Assembly: GCA_965248155.1 (NCBI GenBank)
Contig: CBDFIO010000001.1
Coordinates: 620,001 to 684,000 of the forward strand
Reading direction: 5' to 3'
Length of the DNA stretch: 64,000 nucleotides
Origin: RFSX01 sp965248155
Lineage (GTDB): Bacteria > Bacteroidota > Bacteroidia > Chitinophagales > Saprospiraceae
The position numbers and the translations under genes are program-made. This document shows positions 34,015 to 44,167 of the stretch, piece after piece; the stretch's first letter is position 1; every line of letters starts with the position of its first letter. A model generated the notes under the pieces. It saw only the letters and a list, made by a program, of their open reading frames with translations, searched no databases and was not told the origin of the DNA.

Positions 34015-34097
34015 TATCTGTTGCAAACATAACAGATATATCTTAACTAACCAAAACTTATAGCTCTTTGATACGCATTATATGTTTCGTATCTTCG
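34015..34097. promoter_or_regulatory. Divergent control region of unit E
   Basis: Operator TATCTGTT-N8-AACAGATA (34015-34038) and promoter TTTG-N19-TATCTTCG, as in unit D. Confidence 0.65.
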
Positions 34098-34134
34098 CAT
34101 TATTACTTAATTACTTGTAGTATTCGATACATTT

Positions 34135-34470
34135 ATGAAGTCTGTAACATTCGGCAAGCGACTATCTGAGGTAAGAAAAGCTAAAAAGCTTTCTCAGGAT
34201 GAAGTAGGTAAAATGGTTGGTGCTCATGGTGCCGTCATCGGTCGTTACGAACGTGACGAAGTAAAACCTTCTATTGAGATGGCCACGCAGCTGGCTGAAG
34301 CTCTTAAAGTAAGTCTTGATTATTTGGTTGGTGCCACCGATACACTTTTAGAAACAAGTGTGGTAAATCGTATCCTCGATATTCAGAAGCTTAAAGACAA
34401 TGACAAGCAACATGTCTTTGCTCTCCTCGATGCTTTCCTCAAGCAAACTAAAATGCAGGCTATAATGTAA
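34135..34470 (+). CDS. XRE-family repressor, class 3 (unit E)
   Basis: 111 residues, identical to the unit D repressor. Followed by the same perfect 11-bp stem terminator at 34468-34499. Confidence 0.85.
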   Translation: MKSVTFGKRLSEVRKAKKLSQDEVGKMVGAHGAVIGRYERDEVKPSIEMATQLAEALKVSLDYLVGATDTLLETSVVNRILDIQKLKDNDKQHVFALLDAFLKQTKMQAIM

Positions 34471-34499
34471 AAAGCCTCTGATCTCTCAGAGGCTTTAAT
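34468..34499 (+). terminator. Strong terminator of the unit E XRE gene
   Basis: Same stem as at 28285-28316 (GCCTCTGA/TCAGAGGC). Confidence 0.8.
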
Positions 34500-34516
34500 A
34501 ATGATAATCCTTGTTT

Positions 34517-34936
34517 TTATTCTTCTTCGTTAGTATCAATTGACTCAACTGATATATCATTTACTATAGAGTCCTCAAGCCAAATTGTTAAACCAATATT
34601 TGAGAAGAAAATCGTTTTCTCATCTTCATCATCTTCAACATTAGCTACATATTCTTTCCGTCTTTTATCATGATATGATCTAACTAAAGGAATTAGTTCT
34701 GAATATTCAGTTACTCCAACTTTTACTTCTACATTATCTATGAGAATTCTGTTAGAATGAATTGAGATATAATCATCATGGATAAAAAAGGTAACACCTT
34801 TGCTGTCATAATGCATTTCAATTACACCCTCACTTGAAATTATCACATCATCAGGAATTCCAACTTCCTTTTCAATCTCATCTTGGTTCATTTGAAAATA
34901 AATATTTTCAAGTCCCGTGTTAATTATAATATCCAT
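34517..34936 (-). CDS. Candidate immunity protein, type 3 (unit E)
   Basis: 139 residues from MDIIINTGLENIYF, identical to the unit D protein. It starts one base after the toxin stop, which suggests translational coupling to the toxin tip. Confidence 0.6.
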   Translation of the reverse strand: MDIIINTGLENIYFQMNQDEIEKEVGIPDDVIISSEGVIEMHYDSKGVTFFIHDDYISIHSNRILIDNVEVKVGVTEYSELIPLVRSYHDKRRKEYVANVEDDEDEKTIFFSNIGLTIWLEDSIVNDISVESIDTNEEE

Positions 34937-34937
34937 G

Positions 34938-35591
34938 TTAATTCCCTTTTCCCTTTTGCGTGTGATTTTCGGAACTTCTTTGCTTTCTCCTTGCATGATC
35001 AATTTGCTTTTGAATTGCTTTCTTCTCTGCTTTTGTGCCAGCATTCCTTTTGGCTTGAATTAAATCTTTTTCTTTTTGAACCCAAGAATTCTTTCTTGCT
35101 TGATTAATCTTTTTGATATTCTTAGTACTTGCCTTTCCTCGCTTTGCGGCTTTCCTAACCTTATTTCCTTTATTTACAATTCCTAAAGTAGTACCCGCAG
35201 TTCCACCAGAGAAAAAATTAGCTAAGAATGCATAAGCTTTTACATCAAGAGGAATACTACCGTGAATGTTCCTTTCACCTGGAGTTGCATTCTCATCTTG
35301 AGTATATCTTGTATCAATTCCTGAAGAACTGGTGGTTTCTACATCTATCACTTCTGCACTTTCAGCATCCACTGTTACAGAACCATCTTCGTTAACGGTT
35401 CCATCATAAACTATATCAATTTCGTCACCACCTACATCGCTTATCTTTGTAACCTCACCAGTGGTTTTGTCTTTCACATATTCATTATCTACACTCATTC
35501 CAGTAGGATCAGTATGAATGAGTGGATTATTAAATCCATATCTATACGGAGTCCAATCAGGTGCTAACTCAGCCAGCGGATCGGTTGACAA
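34938..35591 (-). CDS. Orphan RHS C-terminal toxin tip, type 3 (unit E)
   Basis: The same tip as in unit D but joined to the RHS core end used by units A, B and F (STDPLAELAPDWTPYRYGF, then NNPLIHTDPTG). D and E are the same to within one or two bases up to the codons for NNP and then change to different core sequences. The given start is TTG within the core; the RHS frame is open upstream to 35654 before a TGA. This is direct evidence that tips and core ends recombine. Confidence 0.78.
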   Translation of the reverse strand: MSTDPLAELAPDWTPYRYGFNNPLIHTDPTGMSVDNEYVKDKTTGEVTKISDVGGDEIDIVYDGTVNEDGSVTVDAESAEVIDVETTSSSGIDTRYTQDENATPGERNIHGSIPLDVKAYAFLANFFSGGTAGTTLGIVNKGNKVRKAAKRGKASTKNIKKINQARKNSWVQKEKDLIQAKRNAGTKAEKKAIQKQIDHARRKQRSSENHTQKGKGN

Positions 35592-35657
35592 GAACCGTCC
35601 AATGGAAGGATCATAGAATCTAGCGCCATAATCTATACAGCTTAAACCCTTTTTTCA

Positions 35658-36240
35658 ACTCTTCAATTTTACTCAACACACTACTTTTAGCATACATCTT
35701 TTATTCAGTGGTATATCTCTTTTTTTCCTCCAACACTTTTAAGACTTGTAATTAATAACGATTGGATAGGCGATATAATTCCTCAGCCATTTTATTTTTC
35801 ATTTGAAAGTGTTTTTCAATTGAAAAAAAAGATTTATCGATTCATTTTTATGATAAAAAAACTTCTTAACTCTCAATGATTGTCAGTGTTTCAGGCTAGG
35901 TAAATCCAACCCAAAGCACAGCATATAAGTCTGTATATGACGTCATTCTTCGACAAGCTCAGGACGGCCGCATATAAGTCTGAGCCTTATATGCCATGCA
36001 GCCAAACGCACTTCAAAAAAGAAAGCTAGGACAAAGCAAAAAGGGAGATGATCATGTAAGCAACAAAAAGGCGAAGCCTACCTTTGCTGGAGTGGTCATA
36101 TCCCGCCGGCCAAGATTTCAAGCTCTTCAGCCAAGATAATGCTAGCGCATTTTTTAGTGGCTTACGAGTTTGATATCTTATTGCTCTGCTCATCTTTTTT
36201 AATGTTCAATTGGTATTTTTTTTCAGTTGAAAAGAAAAAA
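35658..36240. other. 5' part of the structured intergenic segment, units E/F
   Basis: Near-identical to 11761-12346 (same REP-like motif, same GCATATAAG/CTTATATGC helix). No gene. Confidence 0.5.
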
Positions 36241-36713
36241 GCAGAGAAAGAGCCTTCAGCGCGTTTAGCACTTGAGTGGGCGGGCGACTGCGGACACGAA
36301 CGAGGTAGCCAGTAAGGTGAGCGTCAGCTCACTGGCTGAATGTAGTATAAACAAGGCTTATTGGCTTTTAATTAAATCAGCTTTGCTGATACCATATTGA
36401 TTAAATAAGCCGCAGCCGAGAGAGTCTAGCAGTCCGCCAAATAATCTGTAGCGGCGGCTGTGATAGCTCTGTATCTTTACAGTGCTGTCGCAGACAGAAT
36501 AGCTACAGGTGAGGAGCTGAGGCGAAGCGCATACCATGACAAGCTGGTAGCAAAGCTACTGGCGGTGGACGCCTTTAGGCTCCATGGCGTGGTATGTGTG
36601 AGAGGTGAACCCGACGAACGCCGCTTCCCTGCTTTGCGGGTGGCCTTTGATCCGTGGGTAGGTATTAAGCCAGGCTGATCAATGAAACAATCTTCTACGA
36701 CCGTAGGGCGTAG
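36241..36713 (+). ncRNA. Candidate structured RNA core, units E/F
   Basis: Very close to the A/B core for most of its length but changed at the 3' end: the helix TTGATC/GATCAA is kept with another interior, and the closing hairpin is CTACG/CGTAG (36695-36713) where unit H has CTGC/GCAG and F/G has CTGAC/GTCAG. It lacks the extra bases that follow the hairpin region in B/C. Confidence 0.6.
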
Positions 36714-36723
36714 GCTGTCTTCT

Positions 36724-37674
36724 TTATTTCAACGGATGATATTCATTCAGTTCCTCCATTAATTCTTCCATATTATAATTCTTATACCTCTCTACACTTC
36801 CAACACATCTATAACCGGCCATGTATTGAACTTGTCTAATGCCTATTGTCTTTGTCCATTCTGTAATGACGCTTTGACGAATGACTTTTCCTGAGGTAAC
36901 CTTAGGATTCATTTTCTTGATCTGTCTGAACATGTGATACAAACTACTCTTGATATTTCCATTGCCCCGGGCACTAAAGAAAAGTTGATTCTCGATTGCT
37001 TCCTTATCCACTTTCTCCATCGTTCTACCTGATCTGACTTTAAAAATATCTCTTTGTAATTCTACTCTAACGACTTCTAAGTAATGACTTAGTTCTAATA
37101 ACTGGTTTGCTTTAATCGGTAAAACCCTGGCTAAAGATCTATTCGTTCTTGGAACATATATCTTTGCTTCTTTCAACTTAATATGATGTGGCTCTAACTG
37201 ATGTAATTCTCTTGTAGTAACTGCTTGGTAAACCATAAGTCCAAGCATGACTCTATTTCTTTTTGTCCTATTATCTAAGCCTTGATACTGCTCATATAGA
37301 TTTATAATTTCTGGATAATTCACTATACCTATTGGCACTTTTGATACTGTCCCTCTAATAAACATTCCCGCTGCCGGATTCTTTGGAACGCCTAAATAAT
37401 GATAGTAATGTCTCACCGCTAAAACCACTCGATTAATAAACCTTGAGTTATGACTATTACTTTGAAGTGCTTGGATAAAGGCAATAATGTCTTTGTATCT
37501 CGCTTGCTTGATTTCTATATTTTCTCTGCCTATCCACTCTAAATAAATGCCTGTGTAATTTCCATGCTGTCGAACTGTATTGTCGTCTAAGTCATTAGTG
37601 GCCATGAAGCTTTTGAACTCCTGTAATTGGCTTTCTATTTCATCACTAAACTTATACTTTGGTTTGCAAGACAT
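36724..37674 (-). CDS. TyrR2, atypical tyrosine recombinase (unit F)
   Basis: 316 residues, same as the B copy except for a few changes (FFSARGNGN for FFSDRGNGN, NPKVTSGK for NPKITSGK, ELMEELNEYHPLK at the end). DNA identity falls sharply near its 3' end, a sign of gene conversion. Same 23-nt overlap with TyrR1. Confidence 0.8.
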   Translation of the reverse strand: MSCKPKYKFSDEIESQLQEFKSFMATNDLDDNTVRQHGNYTGIYLEWIGRENIEIKQARYKDIIAFIQALQSNSHNSRFINRVVLAVRHYYHYLGVPKNPAAGMFIRGTVSKVPIGIVNYPEIINLYEQYQGLDNRTKRNRVMLGLMVYQAVTTRELHQLEPHHIKLKEAKIYVPRTNRSLARVLPIKANQLLELSHYLEVVRVELQRDIFKVRSGRTMEKVDKEAIENQLFFSARGNGNIKSSLYHMFRQIKKMNPKVTSGKVIRQSVITEWTKTIGIRQVQYMAGYRCVGSVERYKNYNMEELMEELNEYHPLK

Positions 37675-38581
37675 GCGTATATATTTGAGTAGACTCTAAA
37701 GAGTTGTGTCCTAAAAAACGAGCTATGTTTTCAAGTGTCATTCCTGCTTCTAATAGATGTGTCGCTATACTATGACGCAAGGCATGCAATGAGCCATCAT
37801 GATTAATATCTGATAGTTTCTTCAACTTATTAAAACGTTCTCCTAACGATGTACCACTCACTGTTCCACCTCGATAGCTTACAAACAGCCAATTGGCAGT
37901 CTTATTATTTTCAAGCATCGGACGACTATATTTTAAGTATTCTTGTAAGTCGTTTCTAACTCTTCCTACCATCGGTACATATCTTTGCTTGTAGTTTTTG
38001 CCCTTTCTTACATGCAACACCGAACGATTAAACTGAACGTCTTTGACTTCTAAACTTGCGCCTTCATTTCTTCTTAGGCCACATCCATAAAATACCGACA
38101 ACATGGCTCGATCTCTAATGCCTAATAAGTCATCTGCACAAGTCTCATAAAGTTTCTCTATCTGTTCTGTTGTAAATATTTCTACTTGTGGCCTTAGTTT
38201 TCCTTTAGATTTTAATTCGATAGATACTTCGATATGTCCTTGATTGGTTTCGCTCAGGTAGCGACTAAATCTTCTTAATTCTACTTGATAAGTTCTAAGT
38301 GTGTTTAAGCTAAATCCTTGCCCTGTTCTTTTATTGATTCTGTTTTCTAAGTACTCAAAATAACTTCTAACTACTTCATCTGTAATGTCATCGATAGTTT
38401 TTATTTTATTTTCAACTACTACCCAATCAAAAAACGCTCTTACTTTACTAGGTCCTCTTTCAACACTTTCTTTCGCATAATTCATGGCTTGCAACCATTC
38501 TTGATATGCGCCTATCAATCGACCCGACTCTATTTTTTTCTGGGGGCATATCTCTTTTCGGTGAACCACTGAACCACTCAC
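37652..38581 (-). CDS. TyrR1, XerC/D-like tyrosine recombinase (unit F)
   Basis: 309 residues, identical in sequence to units B and C, with the complete catalytic set. It is downstream of a primase interrupted by IS1, so its expression may now come from another promoter. Confidence 0.9.
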   Translation of the reverse strand: MSGSVVHRKEICPQKKIESGRLIGAYQEWLQAMNYAKESVERGPSKVRAFFDWVVVENKIKTIDDITDEVVRSYFEYLENRINKRTGQGFSLNTLRTYQVELRRFSRYLSETNQGHIEVSIELKSKGKLRPQVEIFTTEQIEKLYETCADDLLGIRDRAMLSVFYGCGLRRNEGASLEVKDVQFNRSVLHVRKGKNYKQRYVPMVGRVRNDLQEYLKYSRPMLENNKTANWLFVSYRGGTVSGTSLGERFNKLKKLSDINHDGSLHALRHSIATHLLEAGMTLENIARFLGHNSLESTQIYTHVLQTKV

Positions 38582-38654
38582 TCTAACTCCTTGATTCTAA
38601 TACACTTAACTGGTTCATTTCACCTTTTGAACCACTCTGAACCACTGAACTACT
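38562..38654 (-). repeat. Iteron-like array at the primase/TyrR1 junction, unit F
   Basis: Same repeats and spacing as in unit B. Confidence 0.72.
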
Positions 38655-38955
38655 TAACTCCTTGATACTCAGCAATATCTCTTCTAATCGCTGATCTATA
38701 CTGCTTTTCAAGTCCTCGTATTCTCCATAATCCGTAATCTCATATTCGTATCCTCTATACCTGTTTCCGTTCTTTACTTTGATGTAGTCATAGCGTTGTA
38801 ACTCTATCATGTACCGCTTTAGATTACTGGCATTCATCCTGATTTCCTTGCGGATCTTTTTAGTATAAAAGGTATCTCCCTTTTTGACTCTGCCTTTCAG
38901 CATTTCTAAAAACTCTCTCGCTGCTTTGGTTAATTCATCACTCTTACTAAACAAT

Positions 38956-38964
38956 ACATCTTTC
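38956..38964. repeat. Left copy of the 9-bp IS1 target duplication
   Basis: ACATCTTTC here and again at 39797-39805, directly next to both IS1 ends. It is the only clean target duplication found in the island. Confidence 0.92.
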
Positions 38965-38973
38965 GGTGCTGGG

Positions 38974-39459
38974 TCAAATAGGCTGATGATCTCCATAAGT
39001 TCCTGATTTATAATAGTATTTTTCGATGTACATACCAATGACATTATCGTGAATCTGTTCATTTTTGGAAAAGCAAATGGTTTTTCTATTAAGACGTTTG
39101 ATATGCGTTCTAAAATTCAAGTTTTTCCGTTCTATTTTCCAAGTCAAATCTTTCCCAATAGTATGTAAGCTTTTTGGCAATGACCTACTATAAGCTCCCC
39201 AATCATCCGTATAATAGTCACCAATGGGAATGTCTTTAAGAAGATCCAGAAGTTTTTCAAAGCTCTCATCAGTACGCTTTCCATTAACCCAAGCCAAAAT
39301 CATCCCGGAATGCTTATCCATCGCATACCAAGTCCACCTTTGATTCGCCTTACTGCCAACATAAGACCAAAACTCATCTGCCTCTGCTGTATAGTGAAAA
39401 CTTACTGCCAAATTATCAAGGCTTTGAACTTCTTCCTTGTTCAATAGATAAGGGTTCAC
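38974..39459 (-). CDS. insB: IS1-family transposase InsB frame
   Basis: 161 residues with the IS1 DDE core: DEFWSYVG, WYAMDKHSG with Asp, YYTDDWGAY with Asp, and a C-terminal Glu/Lys-rich part including KNLNFRTHIKRLNRKT. The frame is open upstream of its first Met into the A-run (KTLQVNPYL), so the working enzyme is expected as an InsA-InsB fusion made by frameshift at AAAAAAAAAC. Confidence 0.92.
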   Translation of the reverse strand: MNPYLLNKEEVQSLDNLAVSFHYTAEADEFWSYVGSKANQRWTWYAMDKHSGMILAWVNGKRTDESFEKLLDLLKDIPIGDYYTDDWGAYSRSLPKSLHTIGKDLTWKIERKNLNFRTHIKRLNRKTICFSKNEQIHDNVIGMYIEKYYYKSGTYGDHQPI

Positions 39460-39757
39460 TTGAAGCGTTTTTTTTTAAGTGAGCTATCACCGTATTTTTA
39501 TTGATCCCTAAAATCCTTGCTGTATCTCGAACCCCTGAACTATTGAGAATTAATGAGTCAATTTGTTCTTTAACACCGGGCTCTCTGGCTTTATAGCTAT
39601 AGCTATAGCTATAGCTAAGTTGAAAACTCTTTTTGCAGACTTTACAACGCCAACGTTGTCTCCCGTTTTCTCTATGACCATTCTTTTGAAGGTCAGTACA
39701 ATTGCAATGGGGACAAGTAATAGTAGTAGTAGTAGTAGTAGTAGTAGTATGTTCCAT
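39416..39757 (-). CDS. insA: IS1-family InsA frame with Thr and Ser-Tyr repeats
   Basis: 113 residues. A zinc-finger domain (CPHCNCTDLQKNG, CKVCKK) binds the ends, and a helix-turn-helix follows (VRDTARILGINKNTVIAHL). The N-terminus carries nine consecutive Thr from a TAG/ACT triplet run at 39718-39749, and SYSYSYSY comes from a 6-bp repeat TATAGC at 39593-39617. Such runs could change length by slippage. Confidence 0.9.
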   Translation of the reverse strand: MEHTTTTTTTTTITCPHCNCTDLQKNGHRENGRQRWRCKVCKKSFQLSYSYSYSYKAREPGVKEQIDSLILNSSGVRDTARILGINKNTVIAHLKKNASSEPLSIEQGRSSKP

Positions 39758-39796
39758 GTGCTAATATAAGAAACTCAACCTATTTAAACCACTATC

Positions 39797-39805
39797 ACAT
39801 CTTTC
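39797..39805. repeat. Right copy of the 9-bp IS1 target duplication
   Basis: ACATCTTTC, matching 38956-38964. Confidence 0.92.
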
Positions 39806-42197
39806 AATAAATCAAAACTCACTTGGATATCTTCATAAGTACTTGCTATATATCTCTGTCCTTGTTTATCTGTCTTTATCACTCTTTGATACTGATGATA
39901 AAAAGTAACTGTTTCAATAAATCCCAATAGTAAAGGCAGACTTCTTCTTGGCTTAAAAACTTCACTCGGCAGGTCTATTAAATTAGCATATGGATTATAC
40001 ACTTTTATTGGTTTGAGTACTCGTTGTACGTTTTGGATTTGCTTTCTGATTTCCTCTTGTTCGATCTCGTTAATCTTTCCTGTACTCTTGTTTTTAATGT
40101 AGTCCATCACTCTTTTGTCTTGCTCCTTGCTCTGATCTATGTAGAGTAATATACATCTGTTTGCATTGTCTTCATATACCTTTTCTTGTGTGGTACAACT
40201 ACTAATAACAACCGGACCTTCTGCTACTACTTCTATGGTTTGGGTATTCCCTTTATTGTCTCGCCATGCAACTCTTTTTATAATCTTGCCTTTGCTTTGC
40301 AGTTCTCTGATGATGTACATTATGTTCTCCGCTCCGTCGATATCTTCTATAAATAAGATCTTCCCTTTTAGTTTCATGCCTTCATAATACAAAGCTTGAT
40401 CACTCAGTCCAGTTGCCTCTATTTTATCTTCCGCAGGAGTGAGGCTGGCCAGCCCTTCTTGGACATGTGTCTTTCCTGATCCGCTTGCCCCTAAGTACAT
40501 CACATGTAAAGACTTTTTTCTTTTTCTGCTTAGATAAACCACATAACCAATCATAGCATTTTTCTCTTCTCCTACAATACCACTTTGCCTAATGGCCTTT
40601 GCTGTGTTTAGCATCAGCTGAGGACTTTTCAAGTACTTGATTGATGCTTGTTTTTCTTGTGGGGTCATTTGATAAAGCTCTGGCGCTTTAGGTTTCATCG
40701 CCTCTAATCGTCGCTGTCTATATGCTTCTAAGGCTGTTGTCATTTGGCTAATTATCTGACTGGCTTTACTGCTTCTTATTTCTAATTGACTTGCGATCAT
40801 TTCGCATAGGTGTTCTACTTGCTTGGCGTGGTAGAGGTCAAGAGAATGGCGGATAACAGATCTCGAAGAACTGATATTATTATTGTCTGCGGCGACACGC
40901 CGCTGGATTTTGACTGTTACTTTCATCTTGTCCAGTCCTGTGATTCTGATGCCGCCTAATATCGTGATTTTGATTTCTGCAGTAGTGTAATTTAGTAGCT
41001 CTGAGTTTGAAGTGTCGAGTTTGTTTAATGGCCGCCCATCCGCTTTCGCGGTTCCCTCACTCGAAGCACTGTCGTACTTCGCCTCTTGCGAGGAACGTTC
41101 GTTCATCGACTCAGTTGAAAAAAATAAATTGTCTGTTTGATTTAATGGTTTTCTTTGCTTAATTAAAACGGAGAGAACTTCTTGCTCATGCCCCACAAGC
41201 AATGAGTTTACGTCCTCTCCTAAGGGTGTTGATATATAGGTAATCTTTAGAGCACTATTAATATTCTTTATCTCTATTGCCCATTGCTTGATTGCTTTAC
41301 TCCCGGCTTCATCGCCATCAAAAAAAAAGATTACTTCTTGGAGTAATTTTAATTCATTAATCGATTGGCTGTGCTCTTCTGTAAAGCCATTTGTACCATA
41401 CAGAGCCAATACACTAAACTCATTTATGATTTCAGATTGTTGTACTAAACTTGCTGCATCAATAATACTTTCTGTTAAGATCAGTTTTGTGGTTTCACTC
41501 TTTGGATAGCTTGGATAAAGTCCTTGTTGTTTGCCAGATAAATAGAAGTGTTTCGCATTTGGCTTATTTAGTATGCTTCGCCCGTACATGTCTACAATCT
41601 TACCTTCTCTATTCCTCATAGCGAACATCAAGCAATATTTAATCTTCGGGCGATAGCCTTCTCCTGACTTTTGTAATACACCGATTTGTGTTCCTGATTC
41701 ATGTAAACTCTTATTCCATTTTCTGCCAATATCTGCACCACTATATCCGATGCCTAATTTTCCATGATATAGGTTTCGGCCTTTTGCATATTCTATTGCT
41801 TTCTTACTTCTTGGAAGTGCTGATAGAGTCGCTTGATAGTATTTTGTTAGGATGGCTATTCGTGAGATTTCTGCAACTGGCTTTGCTTTGTTCTTAGAGT
41901 GTTTCTCTGGTTCGACTCCAGTAACCATAAATTTAGCTTTCAAGATCGCTTCATGTTTTGTAATCTTTTCGTATTTCATAATGAAGTCGATCTGATCGCC
42001 AGTACCTGCATTGCAGTTCGATGAAAAGCAGGTCCAGGTATTTGTCTTGGGATAGATTTGTAGGCTTGGGGTTTTGTCATCGTGCCAGGGGCAGCATAGG
42101 CGGTGGTTTCTATCTGGGATGAGATTGTATTGACTTAATACTTGGGATAAACTGAGCTGTGTTTTGATCTGTTCGATAGCCATGAAAAAAAGTTTGA

Positions 42198-42287
42198 TAC
42201 ACATTATTAGGTGTAAAGAAACATAATTCTATTCACATCAACAACATTTTAATATTTTCATACCCACTTTAATTATACATATCTTTG
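42198..42287. promoter_or_regulatory. Divergent control region of unit F
   Basis: Same operator TACAC-N8-GTGTA (42198-42215) and -7 box TATCTTTG (42280-42287) as in unit A. Confidence 0.55.
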
Positions 42288-42335
42288 CCTATATGCCTCG
42301 TTTTGGGGTTTATTAGACTATAATCAGGTGTATTT

Positions 42336-42671
42336 ATGGACTCTTTTGGTAAAAGACTGGCAGACTGTAGAAAAACAAAAAATCTATCTCAGAAAGAACT
42401 TGCGGAGATTTTCAATACCTCACATACCACTATTGGTAAGTATGAACGTGATGAGATGAACCCTTCTATCGAAGCTGCAAAGAAGCTCGCTAAGATTCTC
42501 GATACTACTGTTGGCTATTTACTTGGTGAGACTAAAGACTCAGATCTATTCAAAGACCCAAAGATGTTGCAACGATTTCAAGACATCGTTAATTTACCAG
42601 AAGATCAAAGAAAATCTCTGCTACTTAATATTGATCACTTTATTAGGTCAGCTAAGATTTCTTTGATTTAA
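42336..42671 (+). CDS. XRE-family repressor, class 1 (unit F)
   Basis: 111 residues, identical to the unit A repressor, 32,054 bp away. The terminator after it is also the same (42666-42706). Confidence 0.85.
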   Translation: MDSFGKRLADCRKTKNLSQKELAEIFNTSHTTIGKYERDEMNPSIEAAKKLAKILDTTVGYLLGETKDSDLFKDPKMLQRFQDIVNLPEDQRKSLLLNIDHFIRSAKISLI

Positions 42672-42706
42672 AAAAAAGCCCCTGATCGAATCAGAAGCTT
42701 TCCTTT
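42666..42706 (+). terminator. Terminator of the unit F XRE gene
   Basis: Same nested stems (AAAGC/GCTTT, CTGAT/ATCAG) as at 10612-10652. Confidence 0.6.
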
Positions 42707-42786
42707 TTATTTCTTAAGCGTAATTCACCTAAGTTACAAGCTGAGAAGAACGGAATCTCTCAGAGGCTTATCTAATTTTATTCAAG

Positions 42787-43074
42787 TTAAACCACTTTCA
42801 TTTCTCCAATTATTCTGGCTAAAGAAGAAAGCCATTTTAAAGAATAGGGTAATGGTTCAACTTCTCCAGAGATTATTTTTTGAAGCTCAATATAATCATC
42901 AGAAAGTTGACCTATATCTAAACTTTTAGGATCTTTTTCTACATCGTACTTCTCAAGCTCATCAATATTCCAATAATAATCAACTTCAATTTCAACTTCT
43001 TCAATTTCATTCTCAAGTAGATTATTGAGTACCTTTTCAAAACCACATTTTAATTCACGTATATTAACTTTCAT
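42787..43074 (-). CDS. Candidate immunity protein, type 1 (unit F)
   Basis: 95 residues, identical to the unit A protein; directly follows the toxin tip, sharing the boundary base at 43074. Confidence 0.6.
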   Translation of the reverse strand: MKVNIRELKCGFEKVLNNLLENEIEEVEIEVDYYWNIDELEKYDVEKDPKSLDIGQLSDDYIELQKIISGEVEPLPYSLKWLSSLARIIGEMKVV

Positions 43075-43766
43075 TATTTTCCGCCTTTAAGTTTTTCTCT
43101 CTCATTTACTAATTTTCGAATTTCACGTTGCAATTTTTTCGTCCTCCCATTAATTATTTTCCTTTGAATATCTGGTGCTACATCTTTTAATTTACCTAAA
43201 TTATCCGAAGCATTAGAATTACCTCTGTAATTTATTAATTTATTAATATGCTCCTTTATTCTTTTACTCAATGTGCGAACTCCCTTTGCTAAAGAACTAG
43301 CAGCTTTGACTGACTTCCCTGGACTTGGTGCCGTACCAGCTGCTAAAGGAACTTCTCGTTCCGAACCATCTCTAAGTGATTCCACTAATTTAGCTTCTCC
43401 TAAAAGGCCTCCACTTTCAAATGAGGTTTCCATTCTATCTGTTGGTGAAATTGCAACTCCTGCTTGAATTCCTATTTCGCCACCCATGTCCATTACCATA
43501 CTACCATCAGCATGTTCAATAGAAAAAGTACCATCCTTATTTTCAACAATATTACTTCGGCTGCCTGAGGTGAATAATTTCCCTAAAAAACTCTTAGGTC
43601 TAAGTTTTATGTCATTCTTCTTTGCATGAGCTCGTGCTGCTGCCTCATCTTCAAACAGACCATCTGGATCTATAAATGAAATTGGATTATTAAATCCATA
43701 TCTATACGGAGTCCAATCAGGTGCTAACTCAGCCAGCGGATCGGTTGACAAGAACCGTCCAATCAT
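43074..43766 (-). CDS. Orphan RHS C-terminal toxin tip, type 1 (unit F)
   Basis: 230 residues, with only two differences from unit A, both near the C-terminus (RGNSNASD for RGNPNASD, DVAPDIQ for DVASDIQ). The RHS frame is open upstream to 43814 before the same TGA. The DNA beyond this point soon diverges from the A/B intergenic segment (at about 43880), so the same tip sits next to a different structured segment. Confidence 0.75.
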   Translation of the reverse strand: MIGRFLSTDPLAELAPDWTPYRYGFNNPISFIDPDGLFEDEAAARAHAKKNDIKLRPKSFLGKLFTSGSRSNIVENKDGTFSIEHADGSMVMDMGGEIGIQAGVAISPTDRMETSFESGGLLGEAKLVESLRDGSEREVPLAAGTAPSPGKSVKAASSLAKGVRTLSKRIKEHINKLINYRGNSNASDNLGKLKDVAPDIQRKIINGRTKKLQREIRKLVNEREKLKGGK

Positions 43767-43817
43767 AGGATCATAGAATCGTGCACCGTAATCTATACAG
43801 CTTAAACCCTTTTTTCA

Positions 43818-44167
43818 GCTCTTCAACTTTATTCAACACACTACTTTTAGTGTACATCTTTTATTCAGTGGTATATCTCTTTTTCTTTCTGCACTTTATT
43901 CAAAGTTAGCCTTTTTATTTTTTCAACTGAACTCAATTAAAAAAGAAAATTCTGTATTCGGGTTTTTCTGTATTTGAGTTGAGTTAAGCCAGAGCATGAG
44001 CAAAAACAAAACCGATATGCAACTCTTTTTGGGTGGCGATAGATCAAGGGAGGAGATCGCTGGCATTCGCAGCTTAGCCATAGGCTCCATTGAGCTATCT
44101 GTGGGAAGCCTACCTTTGCCGTTCGGCTTTGTTTTAGTGTTGAGCCTTTTTAGAGTTAAGCTTTTAA
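43818..44167. other. 5' part of the structured intergenic segment, units F/G
   Basis: No gene. The first 60 bp match the A/B form; the rest is diverged but keeps GAAGCCTACCTTTGC (about 44105), which is also in the A/B form (about 12178). A TTTTTCAACTGAACTCAATT motif lies at about 43920. Small frames on both strands here are chance. Confidence 0.45.

Larger units (their letters stand above)
38965..39796 (-). mobile_element. IS1-family element (832 bp)
   Basis: Terminal inverted repeats GGTGCTGGGTCAAATAGG and, inverted, GATAGTGGTTTAAATAGG. It holds insA and insB frames joined by a run of nine A bases and has a perfect 9-bp target duplication, so this is a simple and recent insertion. Confidence 0.93.
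38583..42183 (-). pseudogene. Primase-helicase of unit F, interrupted by IS1
   Basis: The N-terminal 800 residues (42183-39806, start MAIEQIK) and the C-terminal part (38964-38583) are in the same frame once the IS1 and one copy of its 9-bp duplication are removed; the split follows LLKDV. The N-terminal half equals primase A; the C-terminal part equals primase B. The gap relative to A is exactly 841 bp, that is, 832 bp of IS plus 9 bp. All motifs are present but in two pieces. Confidence 0.9.
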
